Source: Alphaproteobacteria bacterium (GTDB taxonomy: Bacteria > Pseudomonadota > Alphaproteobacteria > Micavibrionales > Micavibrionaceae). Taken from it: a stretch of 45,125 nucleotides of DNA. The notes beneath the pieces were generated by a model. It made no database searches, had not been told where the DNA came from, and saw only the letters and a program-made list of their open reading frames with translations. The stretch is taken from assembly GCA_021208265.1 (NCBI GenBank), contig JAJOJU010000015.1, positions 1 through 45,125 on the forward strand. The letters run 5' to 3'. Within the stretch, counting starts at the first letter, position 1; each line of letters starts with the position of its first letter. Positions 18,097 through 27,735 of this stretch are shown here, piece after piece. The position numbers were made by a program, and so were the translations under genes.

Positions 18097-19887
18097 TCTT
18101 TCTCGATAAAAATCACGATGTCGTTTTCCTTGGGCGCTATGCGGCTTGCTGCGGTTTGTGAGTAGAACTGCACAAGCCCGGCGCGTGTGATAACCCCGAT
18201 TAATATCAGCGAATCCGTTTCTTCCGGAATGATCAGGCTATCCCCGTTATCGGGCTTGCCGACCCGCGTTGTCCGGAAGCGCCAGCCATCGTGATATTTC
18301 GACCATAAATCAGGTAGGGTCAGTGACTTTGCCACAAACGGGCGTCCTTGCACGGTGCCTGATATGCGTTTGCGTTCCGGCATATCCGTATCATCGGGGC
18401 TGATGCGGAACATGCGTTCGCTGCCGTATTCATAGCCGAATTTTTCGCATAAGAGCGCGTTATAGGCCGGATTGGGTGTTGCCGCCAGCAACGTGTTATA
18501 GCGCGTGAATTCCAGTGCAAATTCAGTTTCTTCCGATAATAATTCGCCGTAGTAAACGGGCAGGTCAGCCAGCCGGGCCTTGCTGAGCGAACTCCAGTCG
18601 CTGTCGACCAGCATAACCGGTACATCGCGTGCTTTTAAGGTTTCGGCCAGCTGGATTGACCAGGCATAGGCCCCGGCAATGATAACACCGCCGGTTTCAT
18701 CGGATGTCAGCTTTAAGCGCCTTGCCAGCGGTTTAATCATCAGGCTGTGCAGGACCACGCTGGTGATTACAACGGCAAAGGCGATGGGAAGAATTTTATC
18801 ACCGTCCAGGAATCCGGCTTCGGTCAGCAGCGGGCCGATAACCCCCGCCATGGCGGCGCAGACAATACCGCGCGGGGCGATCAGGCCGGATAGTATAATC
18901 TCTTGGCGGCTCATCTGTGTGCCGATGGAACATAGAAGAAAAGTCAGCGGACGGATCACGAATAAGAGCGCTGCGATAAACAAAATGCTCTGCCAGTTAA
19001 GGCTTAACAATGTGCGGGCATCCAGATCGGCCGTCAGCAGGATAAATACGCCTGATACCAAAAGCAGTGTGATGGTTTCTTTAAACCGTTTTATTTCCTC
19101 AAGGCTGGCGGTGTGGATGTTGCTAAGCGTCAGCCCCAGCACCGTAACGGCAATCAGGCCGGATTCATGCAATACGGCGTTACAACCGAAAAACAGGTCA
19201 AGACGGTGGCCAGCAGGAAGGGTGCTTTCAGGTATTCCGGCATATGACCGCGCTCAAAAACGCGTTTGACGGTATGCGCCAGCAGGAAGCTCATAACCGT
19301 AATCCCTGCCAGTTCCATCCCGTTTTCAAGGAAAAAGCGGGTGTTGGTAACGCCGGCATCTACGGCTACAAAATATTCATAGGATAAAATGGCAAAAATA
19401 ACGCCCAAGGGGTCGTTGACGATACCTTCCCATTTCAGGATAGACCCCACACGCTGGTTAAGGCGTGCCTGGCGCAACATAGGCATGATGACCGTGGGAC
19501 CTGTGACCACCAGCATGCCGCCCAGCGTCACGGCAACCGGCCATTCCAGTCCGGCAATGTAGTGCGCGGCAAGGCTGATCAAAAACCAGCCCACCGGGCG
19601 CCCAGAAAGATAACCCGCCTGACAGCCCGGCGGGTTTCACGCAGTTCTTTGAAATGCAGCTGCAAGCTGCCTTCAAACAGGATAATGGCAACTGCTGCGG
19701 CAATGGCAGGTTTCAGCAGATCCCCCATCAGAAGATCGGGTTTTACAATCCCCGTTACCGGCCCCAGCACAAACCCCAGACCCAGAAGAAAAATAATTGC
19801 AGGGATATGAAGCCGCCAGGCTGTCCACTGGGCGGCCACGCCGGCAATGGCAATAACGACAATCTGTAGGGAGAGTATTTCAGTCAT
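18066..19887 (-). CDS. CPA1-type cation/proton antiporter with TrkA-N-like domain, two frameshifts
   Basis: An inner-membrane Na+(K+)/H+ antiporter of about 607 residues. Membrane motifs include FEGSLQLHFKELRETRRAV, the core GPTVIMPMLRQARLNQRVGS with KWEGIVNDPLGVIFA (the ND ion-site motif), LHESGLIAVTVLGL and SGLIAPRGIVCAAMAGV. The C-terminal part is cytoplasmic, with a Rossmann-like segment (GVIIAGAYAWSIQLAETLKA, then VMLVDSD) and a TrkA-C-like end (DSLILIGVITRAG). Missing single bases near 19600 (a C run) and near 19170 (an A) split it. Repair restores LGAPVGWFLISL and VVNAVLHESG. Ion specificity is not visible. It converges with ftsH. Confidence 0.85.
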
Positions 19888-19918
19888 TGGGTCAGGAAAC
19901 CATATAATCGTTCTTCGG

Positions 19919-19943
19919 GGAACAGGGAAAAGCCCGTTATGTT
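19919..19943 (+). promoter_or_regulatory. Weak EcfG-type promoter candidate
   Basis: GGAAC (19919-19923), 16 bp, TGTT (19940-19943), one mismatch. It is 87 nt before the start at 20031, farther than the other sites, so less certain. Confidence 0.3.
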
Positions 19944-20030
19944 ATGAAGCGCCCAATTATCCAGCTTCTATCTTGCCTTCTGCGCGATCTGGCATACAAT
20001 AGTCCCCGTAACATAATAAGGAATTAAATC

Positions 20031-20804
20031 ATGATCGGCAGTAAAACGGTATTGACTGTAGGTTCTCTGGCAACGGCGCTTTTGTTTGGCGGCGGGGTTT
20101 ATTTGTATATGAATTTCGGCAATATCGCCAAGCGTCTTGCCGAAAATGTGGCAACGAAAACGCTGGGCGTTGAGGTTGATATCGGCGCCGTGAATGTATC
20201 GCTGCAGGACAAGAAGGTCGAAGTTACCAATATCCGCGTGGCTAATCCGTCAGGCTATAAAAATTCAGATGCCCTGACGATTGGTTTGATGAGCATTCAG
20301 GCGGACACGCTTTCGCAGGAGTTGCTTAATTTCTCCAACGCCCGCATGCAGGATATGCATGTGAATCTGGAAGTTACGCCATCCGGCACGAATTTGACTG
20401 ATATTCGTAACAACATCAAAGTGCCGGGCCGTGAAGATAAAGCTGAGGAAGACCGCAAGACTGTAACAAAAGTCATCTTGCGGGAATTTGCCGCGGAAGG
20501 CGGTACGATTACGCCTTCGATCAGCATGCTAAACACGCAGCCTAAACCGATTGATGTTCCGCCGATCCATTTGAGCGGTATCGGTGAGAAGGAAAACGGC
20601 GTTCTGGCAGGCGAAGCCGTATCGCAGATATTCAAGGCCGTGGCGGATAGTTCTATCCGCGCCGCGCATCAGCAAGGCTTGCTGGAAGGCCTGAATGCTG
20701 ATGCCTTGAAAGAGGTGGGTGTGGGCCGTGTTGAGCAGATCAAAGAAACTATCAAAGACGAAGCCGGTGCGCTGGGCGATAAGGTCAAGAGCCTGTTCGA
20801 GTAG
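20031..20804 (+). CDS. AsmA-like periplasmic protein, single N-terminal anchor
   Basis: A 257-residue protein anchored by an N-terminal helix (TVLTVGSLATALLFGGGVYL). It continues with VDIGAVNVSLQDKKVEVTNI and VANPSGYKNSDALTIGLMSI, the opening of AsmA/DUF748-type proteins that bridge or organise the envelope. It is much shorter than true AsmA proteins, and the C-terminal half is an amphipathic helix (VEQIKETIKDEAGALGDKVK). Function unknown. Its last 20 nt overlap the 3' end of the convergent Kef-type antiporter gene. Confidence 0.65.
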   Translation: MIGSKTVLTVGSLATALLFGGGVYLYMNFGNIAKRLAENVATKTLGVEVDIGAVNVSLQDKKVEVTNIRVANPSGYKNSDALTIGLMSIQADTLSQELLNFSNARMQDMHVNLEVTPSGTNLTDIRNNIKVPGREDKAEEDRKTVTKVILREFAAEGGTITPSISMLNTQPKPIDVPPIHLSGIGEKENGVLAGEAVSQIFKAVADSSIRAAHQQGLLEGLNADALKEVGVGRVEQIKETIKDEAGALGDKVKSLFE

Positions 20805-22600
20805 TGTTGTCTGAGCCCGAAACGCCGCTGTCGTTCTGTGGCAGCGGATAGTGGCTTTCCACATCGTCATTTTCAGGGGGCGCATTTTGGCCTGCCAGCC
20901 CTTCGGTATGGTCATGGTTTTGCAGGAACACGCTTTGTTCCAGTTCGCTCCATGCGCTGACTTTATCATCATCAATGCCAAGTTCCCGCAAGACAAAACA
21001 AGCCATTTCCAGCCCCGGCGGCGCGCCGCGATTGTGGAACGGTGTCATGCCGAGCGCCGCGAACATAACGCCTTCGGCTGAATCCTGCACCGCGACATAG
21101 CGCCGCAGGCGCGGGTAGAGTTTTTGAATAATAGGCGACAGTGCCTTGGCGGTTTCGTAATGCGGTGCCGCCACACAGATCGCGCGCCCGGCCCCCACAC
21201 CCAGTGTACCCCAGAAACGTAAATCTTCCGGCTGGCCGTAAGCCACGGTATAGCCGGCTGCGGTGGCTTCCATGAAACGTTGGCGGTCGCGGGCAATCGC
21301 CACATAAGGCACGTTATGGGCCTGAAACCCGCGGGCCAGCGTTTGTCCGACATCGTTCATGCCAACGATAAACACAGGCGTGTTTTCAAACGGGTTCATA
21401 CTGCCGCTGTAGGGGCAGTTGGCAATGCCTTTGGTTTGCTCGCAGGTCCAAAGGCTCCAGCGATAGGTAAAGATGTTGATCAGCGGGGTCAGAAGCATAC
21501 TAAGCGCCACGGCGGTAATCAGCGGCCCTGCCAGCTCACCGCCTAGCCCCGCCTGCACACTGCCCATACTGAAGATAACGAAGGCGAATTCTGATCCTTG
21601 AGACAGCAGCGTCGATAGCTCAATTATTTGAGGTTTCGGACGTTTGAAGGCGTGCATGAGGCCCGCAATAATTCCGGCCTTCAGCAAGACAAGCCCCAAG
21701 GTGAGGGCTATAATCAGCCCGGCTTGCGCCATCATCGCGGCGGGTTGCAATAACATGCCGACTTTCAGGAAAAAGAAAGCCAGAAGCAGGTTGCGGAACG
21801 GGCGCAGCTCCGTCTGTAATAGTGCGCGGAAGGGGGTTTCCGCCAGCACCATCCCGGCCAAAAAAGGCGCCGAGCGTGAGGGACAGGCCAGCCTCCGCCG
21901 TTGCCAGCGCCATGATCATCACCATGAACAGGCTGAAAATTGTATATAGCTCCGGGTCGTCATAGCGGGTCAGCGTCCGCATGATGGGGGTCAGGACGTA
22001 GCGCCCCAGTATTAGCGCCGCCCCGAACGCAATCGCCGTTTTTCCGATAGCGCCTGCTACAGCTGCAGCCAGCGCACCTTCGCCGCCGGCACTATCCACA
22101 AAGATAAGCAGGAAAATGGCAACAATATCCTGAAAAATCAGCACGGCTTTCCCGGTTTTGCCGGTGGGTGCTTCGGATTGTTTCATATCCGCCAGCAGGC
22201 GCATGGCAACGGCGGTAGATGATAGCGCCAGCGCGACCCCTGCCAGCAGGGCAAAGTCGCTGGATACACCGAAAACAAAGATCAGAATACCAGCCAGAAT
22301 ACCGCCTGTAATAAGCATCTGTAGCGGGGCAAGGCCCAGAAGATCGGTGCGTTTCGACCAGGCGGATTTGAGCGAGAATTGCAGCCCGATATCAAAGAGC
22401 AGGAATACAACACCCAGTTCAGCCAGTATGGCGGTGGTGTCGTTATCCGGGATAATACCAAGGCCATGGGGGCCTGCAATGATGCCGCCTATCAGGAAAC
22501 CGATAATAGGGCTGATCTGCACGAAACGGCACAGCCAGAGGATTAAAAAACCCATCCCGAGTAAAAGAACGGCAGGAGCGATTAAATCGAGGCCATGCAT
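20785..22600 (-). CDS. KefB/KefC-type (CPA2) cation/proton antiporter with RCK domain, frameshifted
   Basis: An inner-membrane antiporter of about 604 residues. The CPA2 core includes GFLIGGIIAGPHGLGII, ELGVVFLLFDIGLQFSLKS, LALSSTAVAMRLL and VLIFQDIVAIFLLIF. After the frame repair it continues GAFLAGMVLAETPFRALLQ. The C-terminal nucleotide-binding RCK/TrkA-N domain starts at PVFIVGMNDVGQTLARGFQA. One T too many in the run near 21870 causes the shift. KefB/KefC proteins are glutathione-gated K+ efflux systems; that gating is not established here. It starts 12 nt after the MATE stop on the same strand, so the two are probably co-transcribed. Confidence 0.87.
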
Positions 22601-22612
22601 TACTTTATACTA

Positions 22613-24040
22613 TCAGAAAAGACGGCTTCTGTCTTGGGATGAGTTGCCGGAATCTAATGTTCTGCCTGCTTGCAGGCGTGGGCGCTTAAAAAAATGAAAA
22701 CCGATCCCGGAGATCGTATTTACTATGGCCATCGCCCAGAAAATGCCTTCCATGCCGCCGAATTTTGCACCTATATAAACGGCAGGCAGCAGCAGGACGA
22801 TCATTTTTACGGCGATCATAATAAAGGATCGTTCCGGTTTGCCCATGGCGTTAAAAGCCGAGGCCCATCCTTGAATAAGGTTGCCGAAGATGTATGACAG
22901 CGGCACGATATGAAAGAACATGATGGTGGCATCCAGAACCGCCGGGTCGTCAGAGAATATACGGGCAATTGGTCCGGCAAAGACGCCCAGAAGAATGGCG
23001 ATCAGCAGCGACCACAGGGCGTTAAAACCGATTGCTAGCTTCAAGGTTTCGTGCACGCGCCCGTAATTTTGCGCACCCCAGTTTTGACCGATGATGGGGG
23101 CCATGCCGACCGCAACAGCCATCAGGATGACAAAGGCAAAGGCTTCAATCCGGTTTACCACGCCAAAGGCCGCAACGGCTTCCGGTCCGTATACCGCCAG
23201 CAGCGAATGATAAAAGCATTTACAATCGGTTGAATCGCATTGGTCAGGCCCGCCGGCAGGGCGATGAACAGCAGCCGCTTGGTGGAATCTCCAAACAGGG
23301 ACAGATGCAGATCCCACAGCGACAGCAGCATTTTCTTGCGCACGCCAATCACATACAGCCCCGCCAGCATGGCGGCAGCATTGGCAATTACGGTGGCAAG
23401 CGCGGCGCCGACAATCTCCATCCGTGGGAAACCCCATAGCCCGAAAATCAAAAGCGGGTCCAGAACAAGGTTCACAACAGCCACCACCGTCATGATGATG
23501 GATGGCGTGAAGCTGTCCCCCCCCGGCGCGGATGGCTGAGTTTCCGACCAGCGGCAGCGTAATAAAGACGGCTCCGGCGAACCATGTCATCATGTAATCT
23601 CGCACTAGCGGCAATATGTCATCATGGGCGCCCATAGCGCGAAATAACGGGTCGTGGAACGCCATACCCAATAAAGTCACCGCAAGGCCGATCATGAACA
23701 CCAGCAGCAGGCCATGCGTGGTGATACGTTTGACATCTTCCTTATTTCCGCTGCCGATCAGGCGCGACAGTACCGATGACATGGCAATGCCAAAGCCCAT
23801 GGTGACGCTGAAAATAGCGTAGTTAAGGGGAAAGGTGAAGCTGATGGCCGCCAAGGCTTCTGTGCCCAGCAGACTGATATAATACGTATCTACCAGCTGA
23901 AAACTTATAATCGCCAGAATGCCCCAGATCATGGGCACAGACAGGCGGACAAGATGCCGTCCTACGGGGCCGGTTGTCAGGTCGCCTTTATTGGCGTAGG
24001 GCAGAGGCGGTGTCTCAGGCTGGATGGTTTCGGAACTCAT
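22613..24040 (-). CDS. MATE-family multidrug exporter with hidden double frameshift
   Basis: A 12-helix exporter of the MATE/NorM type. Helices flank LVDTYYISLLGTEALAAISF at the N-terminus and PIVNAFI..LLAVYGPEAVAAFGVVNR in the second half. Although the frame is open end to end, residues about 172-277 are nonsense for a membrane protein (His/Cys-rich GGGCCEPCSG). The real sequence of that stretch lies in another frame (MTVVAVVNLVLDPLLIFGLW, GAALATVIANAAAMLAGLYV). An extra G in the run near 23517-23524 and a missing base near 23200 compensate. The corrected protein is a standard MATE of about 475 residues. The substrate is unknown. Confidence 0.85.
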   Translation of the reverse strand: MSSETIQPETPPLPYANKGDLTTGPVGRHLVRLSVPMIWGILAIISFQLVDTYYISLLGTEALAAISFTFPLNYAIFSVTMGFGIAMSSVLSRLIGSGNKEDVKRITTHGLLLVFMIGLAVTLLGMAFHDPLFRAMGAHDDILPLVRDYMMTWFAGAVFITLPLVGNSAIRAGGGQLHAIHHHDGGGCCEPCSGPAFDFRAMGFPTDGDCRRRACHRNCQCCRHAGGAVCDWRAQENAAVAVGSASVPVWRFHQAAAVHRPAGGPDQCDSTDCKCFYHSLLAVYGPEAVAAFGVVNRIEAFAFVILMAVAVGMAPIIGQNWGAQNYGRVHETLKLAIGFNALWSLLIAILLGVFAGPIARIFSDDPAVLDATIMFFHIVPLSYIFGNLIQGWASAFNAMGKPERSFIMIAVKMIVLLLPAVYIGAKFGGMEGIFWAMAIVNTISGIGFHFFKRPRLQAGRTLDSGNSSQDRSRLF

Positions 24041-24147
24041 GCTGTCTTTCCGTTTACTCCTTTTGGTGCAGCTTGACTAGGGCGTATCTGCATTTATCGT
24101 ATGCTTTGTTGCCCATAGCGGGTTTTCATGGCACCCTATAAAGATCT

Positions 24148-25169
24148 ATGAATACAAACCCCGCCCTTGAAACACTTTTTCTGCCCTTTGAAAACGATAT
24201 CCTGTCCGTGGCGCCGGGCGGGAAACTGCTGTTCCTGAATGCGCGGTTTCACCCGCAGTTGGAGAGCTGGCAGGATATATCTCCGGTCCAGCCGTTTAAG
24301 CCTCACGCCGAGGAACTGGAACGCGCCGGGTTAGCCGTACAGCCGGAAATGAAGGCGCAAATGGTGCGGACCGCGCTTGTGTTACTGCCAAAAAAACGCG
24401 CGTGAGGCAGAATATGATCTGGCTCGTGCCTGGGAAAGTTTAGAGAAAGGGGGCGTGTTAATCGCCGCCGCCGATAATAAAGCGGGTGGCACACGCATCG
24501 CCAAGATGCTGGAAACCCTCTCTGGTAAAAAGGTGCAAAGCCTTTCCAAGAACAAGGCGCGTGTGGGTTGGGTTGGCAAAACCAGTGCGGGCCATGCAAA
24601 AACGCTACAAAGCTGGGTGGATCAGGGGCAGGTCCAAAAAAATTATGGAAGGGGCGTTCCATTCTCGCCCCGGTCTATTTAGCTGGGATGGTCTTGATAA
24701 AGGCACTGCCTGTTTGCTGCCCGTCTTGCCGCAAGATTTATCCGGTAAAGGCGCAGACTTTGGTTGCGGCTATGGGGCCATCTCCCGCGCAGTGCTGGAG
24801 ATACCATCCGTAGAAACCCTCACCTGTGTAGATGCCGATGCGCGGGCTGTTGCTTGCTGCCGTACGAATATGAAGAAATATAAAGGCCGCGCGGATTTTC
24901 TTTGGGCGGATTTGACCACTGAGCAAAGCCAGTTGGATAGTCTCGACTTTATCGTTATGAATCCGCCTTTCCACGAAGGCAAAACAGAGGATGCCGTGAT
25001 CGGTCAGAAGTTCATAGTCACAGCTGCGTTATCTCTCAAGCCCGGTGGGCGGTTGGTGATGGTGGCCAATACACATCTGCCCTATGAACAACTGATGGGA
25101 ACGCTGTTTACGCATGTTTCAAAGCTGTATGAAGGCAGCGGGTTCAAGGTCTATGAAGCCATAAAATAG
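24148..25169 (+). CDS. RsmC/RlmG-like rRNA guanine-N2 methyltransferase, two frameshifts
   Basis: An SAM-dependent methyltransferase of about 340 residues with the two-domain RsmC layout. A degenerate N-terminal domain (PFENDILSVAPGGKLLFLNA) is followed by a catalytic domain with the SAM site GADFGCGYGAISRAVLE, the acidic residue in LTCVDADARAV and the catalytic NPPFHEG. RsmC methylates G1207 of 16S rRNA, and the related RlmG acts on 23S rRNA; which applies here is open. Two runs of seven A (24390-24396 and 24637-24643) each carry one A too many. Using six gives continuous protein (PKNAREAEYDLARAWE and GQVQKIMEGAFHSRPGLF). It is divergent from the MATE-Kef pair. Confidence 0.85.
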
Positions 25170-25173
25170 GTTG

Positions 25174-25863
25174 TTAGGGTCGTTGCAGCAGGACCGAATA
25201 GAAGTAATTCATACCGCCATTGGAAAAGCAGGCGGAAGAATACGCCGGGGTCAGTGTTAATTCCGTGCCGTTATCAAATGTGCCTCTGAATGGTGTTGTG
25301 GAAATGCCTGTGCCGGCGTCAGCCGGAATACCACCTGCAATGTTAAGGCGTTTGTTAAGCTCCACGCAGAGCCCGGCATCAACGTTGGCCAGCATAACGA
25401 TCAAATCTTCATTGGCTGTGCTGTCTGTTCCAACGGAACAGCCCGCGGTATCCGTTCCCAGACCAACGACACAGGTTTCCCCGGTAATTACCCAGGGGCT
25501 GCCATCGTTTGATCCGTCCGGCGGGGTTTGCCAGCGGGCACCACCCCCAGCGCTGCTGAATATCTTATGCTTATCGGCTTGCGGTGTGGAATGAGTATAT
25601 CCTGCCACCATAGGGTTATCGAAGCTGAGATCGCTTTCGGATACGTTCTTTCCGCGCACAACACTGACCGCGCGTTCCAGCCGTTGTACATAGGAAAGGA
25701 TGTCTGAGGCTGCCAGCGTAATTTCCCGTTCGCTCATGCGGTTCGTGGTCTCGCCTCGAAAACCGCGCGAAACTGTGAAGGCCAGCGCGACAAACAGCAC
25801 TACCCCCAACAAGATGAAAACAAAGACGTTGCCGCTTTCGGATGAATAAGATGTGTGTTTCAT
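25174..25863 (-). CDS. Unknown pilin-like protein with N-terminal hydrophobic helix
   Basis: A 229-residue protein. A short basic leader (MKHTSYSSESG) is followed by a 20-residue hydrophobic helix (NVFVFILLGVVLFVALAFTV), then a helix and a Gly/Thr/Ser-rich globular part with four Cys (two in TCVVGLGTDTAGCSV). This resembles a type IV pilin or pseudopilin in layout, with Gly before the helix, but there is no Glu at position 5 and no pilus gene nearby. It could equally be a simple membrane-anchored periplasmic protein. It converges with the RsmC-like gene, 4 nt apart. Confidence 0.6.
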   Translation of the reverse strand: MKHTSYSSESGNVFVFILLGVVLFVALAFTVSRGFRGETTNRMSEREITLAASDILSYVQRLERAVSVVRGKNVSESDLSFDNPMVAGYTHSTPQADKHKIFSSAGGGARWQTPPDGSNDGSPWVITGETCVVGLGTDTAGCSVGTDSTANEDLIVMLANVDAGLCVELNKRLNIAGGIPADAGTGISTTPFRGTFDNGTELTLTPAYSSACFSNGGMNYFYSVLLQRP

Positions 25864-25917
25864 GCTCTGAGTATATCTCAGCCAGATGCGGCATGAAAGA
25901 TCGAAAACCGTTCGCCT

Positions 25918-26400
25918 TTATTCCAAACCAAAAGAAAGCAAAATTTCGCGTGTCCGGCGGATATTGTCAGCCTTTAAGCTAGCTGTGTCCATGGCGGGTG
26001 GTTTTGCGTGCTCCGGGTTAGAGCGGCTATGAAAGCGCTGTATTATACGTTCTGTTTTTTCAACTGCGCGCCGGTCGTTCTGTTCGGCCAAAGCCATGAT
26101 ACCCTGACGTGCCGCATTTGCTTGTTCGGGGGCGCCGGCAAGAACCTCCAGAATATGAAAGATATTGTCTTTCTGCGTCTCAAAACCTTCCGGCACGCGG
26201 CGGTATAATGTCAGCATGGCTTCGGACAGGCTGTCAAAGTTTAGCGGGAACTCCAGCGCTGCGTTCTTTTCAAGGGCAAACGAAAAGATTTCAAACACAG
26301 CCTCAGGCTCGTCCAATATAGCTTTCCATTCTGAAGAATTTGGTTTAACGACCTGCAAGCCGAGTGCGGCTTGTTTCTGGCTGCGTGAGAGACTGCTCAT
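25918..26400 (-). CDS. Unknown helical protein
   Basis: A 160-residue protein (MSSLSRSQKQAALGLQVVKP...). It is wholly helical and charged, with no signal peptide, membrane helix or motif I recognise. It lies upstream of the pilin-like gene on the same strand (54 nt between), so the two may form an operon. A ribosome site (AAAGGACC) is present before the ATG at 26400. Confidence 0.6.
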   Translation of the reverse strand: MSSLSRSQKQAALGLQVVKPNSSEWKAILDEPEAVFEIFSFALEKNAALEFPLNFDSLSEAMLTLYRRVPEGFETQKDNIFHILEVLAGAPEQANAARQGIMALAEQNDRRAVEKTERIIQRFHSRSNPEHAKPPAMDTASLKADNIRRTREILLSFGLE

Positions 26401-26512
26401 GATTTTGGTCCTTTATTGATATCGATTAGGGCGGTTACTGCTAGCTGTATACAGAGGTTAGTTAATATGTCAATTTATTTTCCGCTTATCGCATTTTGAA
26501 GCCAGCTTTCCC

Positions 26513-26542
26513 TTGACAAACCCCTATTGAAAAAGCGATAAC
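26513..26542 (+). promoter_or_regulatory. Sigma-70-type promoter of tRNA-Met
   Basis: TTGACA (26513-26518), 18 bp, GATAAC (26537-26542). Transcription would begin around 26549, 14 nt before the mature tRNA. Confidence 0.55.
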
Positions 26543-26562
26543 AGCCATCGCAATCGATACAA

Positions 26563-26638
26563 GGCGGAGTAGCTCAGGGGTTAGAGCAGAGGAATCATAA
26601 TCCTTGTGTCGGGGGTTCAAATCCCTCCTCCGCTACCA
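26563..26638 (+). tRNA. tRNA-Met (CAT), probably elongator
   Basis: A full 76-nt cloverleaf with encoded CCA. The acceptor stem is GGCGGAG/CTCCGCT, the D arm GCTC...GAGC, the anticodon stem GAGGA/TCCTT with loop ATCATAA (anticodon CAT), and the T arm GGGGG-TTCAAAT-CCCTC. It lacks the unpaired first base of initiator tRNA. A tRNA-Ile2 (lysidine) identity is possible for any CAT anticodon but less likely with this sequence. Its last 15 bases plus the next T recur at 32277-32292. Confidence 0.92.
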
Positions 26639-26639
26639 T
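26624..26639 (+). repeat. attL-like site: tRNA 3' end, copy 1
   Basis: CCTCCTCCGCTACCAT, the 3' end of the tRNA-Met gene plus one base, is repeated exactly at 32277-32292 in the same orientation. Direct repeats of a tRNA 3' end are the usual footprint of tyrosine-integrase insertion. Confidence 0.6.
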
Positions 26640-26746
26640 TTATCCCTCCTGATCTTTATAAAGCTCCCCCCTATTTCGGAATGTCTTACAAGTTCCAGTG
26701 GTTTGTTTTATTATTTGCACACCCTTAGGGTATTAACCGTGGCCAG

Positions 26747-27226
26747 ATGATTGTGACCCTCTATTTGCTTATCAAAACGCTGCACATCCTCAGCTCCGCC
26801 ATCCTGTTTGGGACGGGGGTCGGGATTGCGTTTTTTATGTTCCGCTCGCTCTTCACCGATAATGTGCAGGAGAAATTCTACGCCGCGCGGAACACGGTGC
26901 TGGCGGATACTATTTTCACCTTCCCGGCGGTGGTGATCCAGCCGCTATCCGGCATCGCGCTTATTCACATGGTGGGGTATGACTGGACGGATTTCTGGCT
27001 GATGGCCACGTATGTGATTTATATTATCGCCGGGCTGTGCTGGCTTCCGGTGGTCTGGATACAAATCCAGCTCAAGGAAATGGCTCGGCAGGCTGTGGAA
27101 ACGGGTGAACCTCTGCCGGAGCGCTATCATAGGCTTTTCAAAATATGGTTCCTGCTGGGCTGGCCCGCCTTTATCGGGCTGGTGATTGTGTTTTATTTGA
27201 TGGTGGCGAAGCCTGTGGGGTTGTGA
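26747..27226 (+). CDS. DUF2269-family integral membrane protein
   Basis: A 159-residue protein with four membrane helices (LIKTLHILSSAILFGTGVGI; FTFPAVVIQPLSGIALIHMV; LMATYVIYIIAGLCWLPVVW; IWFLLGWPAFIGLVIVFYLM). The KTLHILSS and GTGVG motifs in helix 1 and the conserved W/P positions fit the DUF2269 predicted membrane proteins, of unknown function. It is the first gene of the eight-gene co-oriented cluster, and its stop overlaps the next start. Confidence 0.8.
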   Translation: MIVTLYLLIKTLHILSSAILFGTGVGIAFFMFRSLFTDNVQEKFYAARNTVLADTIFTFPAVVIQPLSGIALIHMVGYDWTDFWLMATYVIYIIAGLCWLPVVWIQIQLKEMARQAVETGEPLPERYHRLFKIWFLLGWPAFIGLVIVFYLMVAKPVGL

Positions 27227-27684
27227 ATGAGAGAAAAGCTATATTTTTTTTTGGAAGCATTTTTGGGTTCTGTTTTTTATCAATAGCAGGGCTTTTATTT
27301 CTTTTTTCTGATGTTCTCTATGGCTTTGGCCACAGCAATATCTGTTTTGATGGAAATTTTAGGATCAGAAGACCTTGGTCTTTTTTTATGCAGCGACGAT
27401 TTTTGTATGTGCCAGCAGGTGCTCTTATTATAACTGCACCGTTTACACTCCCGATCTATGTACTCAGCATATACATATTTCAAAGGTACAATCTTAAAAA
27501 CCGATATTTGCAATTTTTTACAGCATTTATATTTGCTTGCCCTGTAATGATCTTGTCAACTCAGACAGAAAAATTTGATCCGATTGCGATCTATATAATT
27601 TTGGTCATAGCAATTTTTGGTTATGCGCTTCCGCTCGCTCGAAGCTTTGTTCTCGAGATTGCATATAATTCTTATAATAAATGA
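27223..27684 (+). CDS. Unknown AT-rich membrane protein
   Basis: A protein of about 153 residues starting at GTG 27223, in a GTGA overlap with the DUF2269 stop, so it is translationally coupled. There are four hydrophobic helices (FFFGSIFGFCFLSIAGLLFL; LIITAPFTLPIYVLSIYIF; YLQFFTAFIFACPVMILST; IAIYIILVIAIFGYALPLA). I recognise no family. It is visibly more AT-rich than its neighbours, with codons such as AAA, TTT and ATA preferred, so it may have been inserted into an older operon. Confidence 0.65.
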   Translation: MNERKAIFFFGSIFGFCFLSIAGLLFLFSDVLYGFGHSNICFDGNFRIRRPWSFFMQRRFLYVPAGALIITAPFTLPIYVLSIYIFQRYNLKNRYLQFFTAFIFACPVMILSTQTEKFDPIAIYIILVIAIFGYALPLARSFVLEIAYNSYNK

Positions 27685-27735
27685 TCCATCCCCAGAGCGG
27701 AGCTAGATGACTGCCTGCTTAATAGTGAGACTTAT

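Noticed and set aside
16094-25169. Pseudogene cluster (ftsH, two antiporters, MATE, RsmC all broken)
   Set aside because: Each break is a single base, often in a homopolymer, with conserved protein on both sides and no other decay, so sequence error is the simpler explanation.
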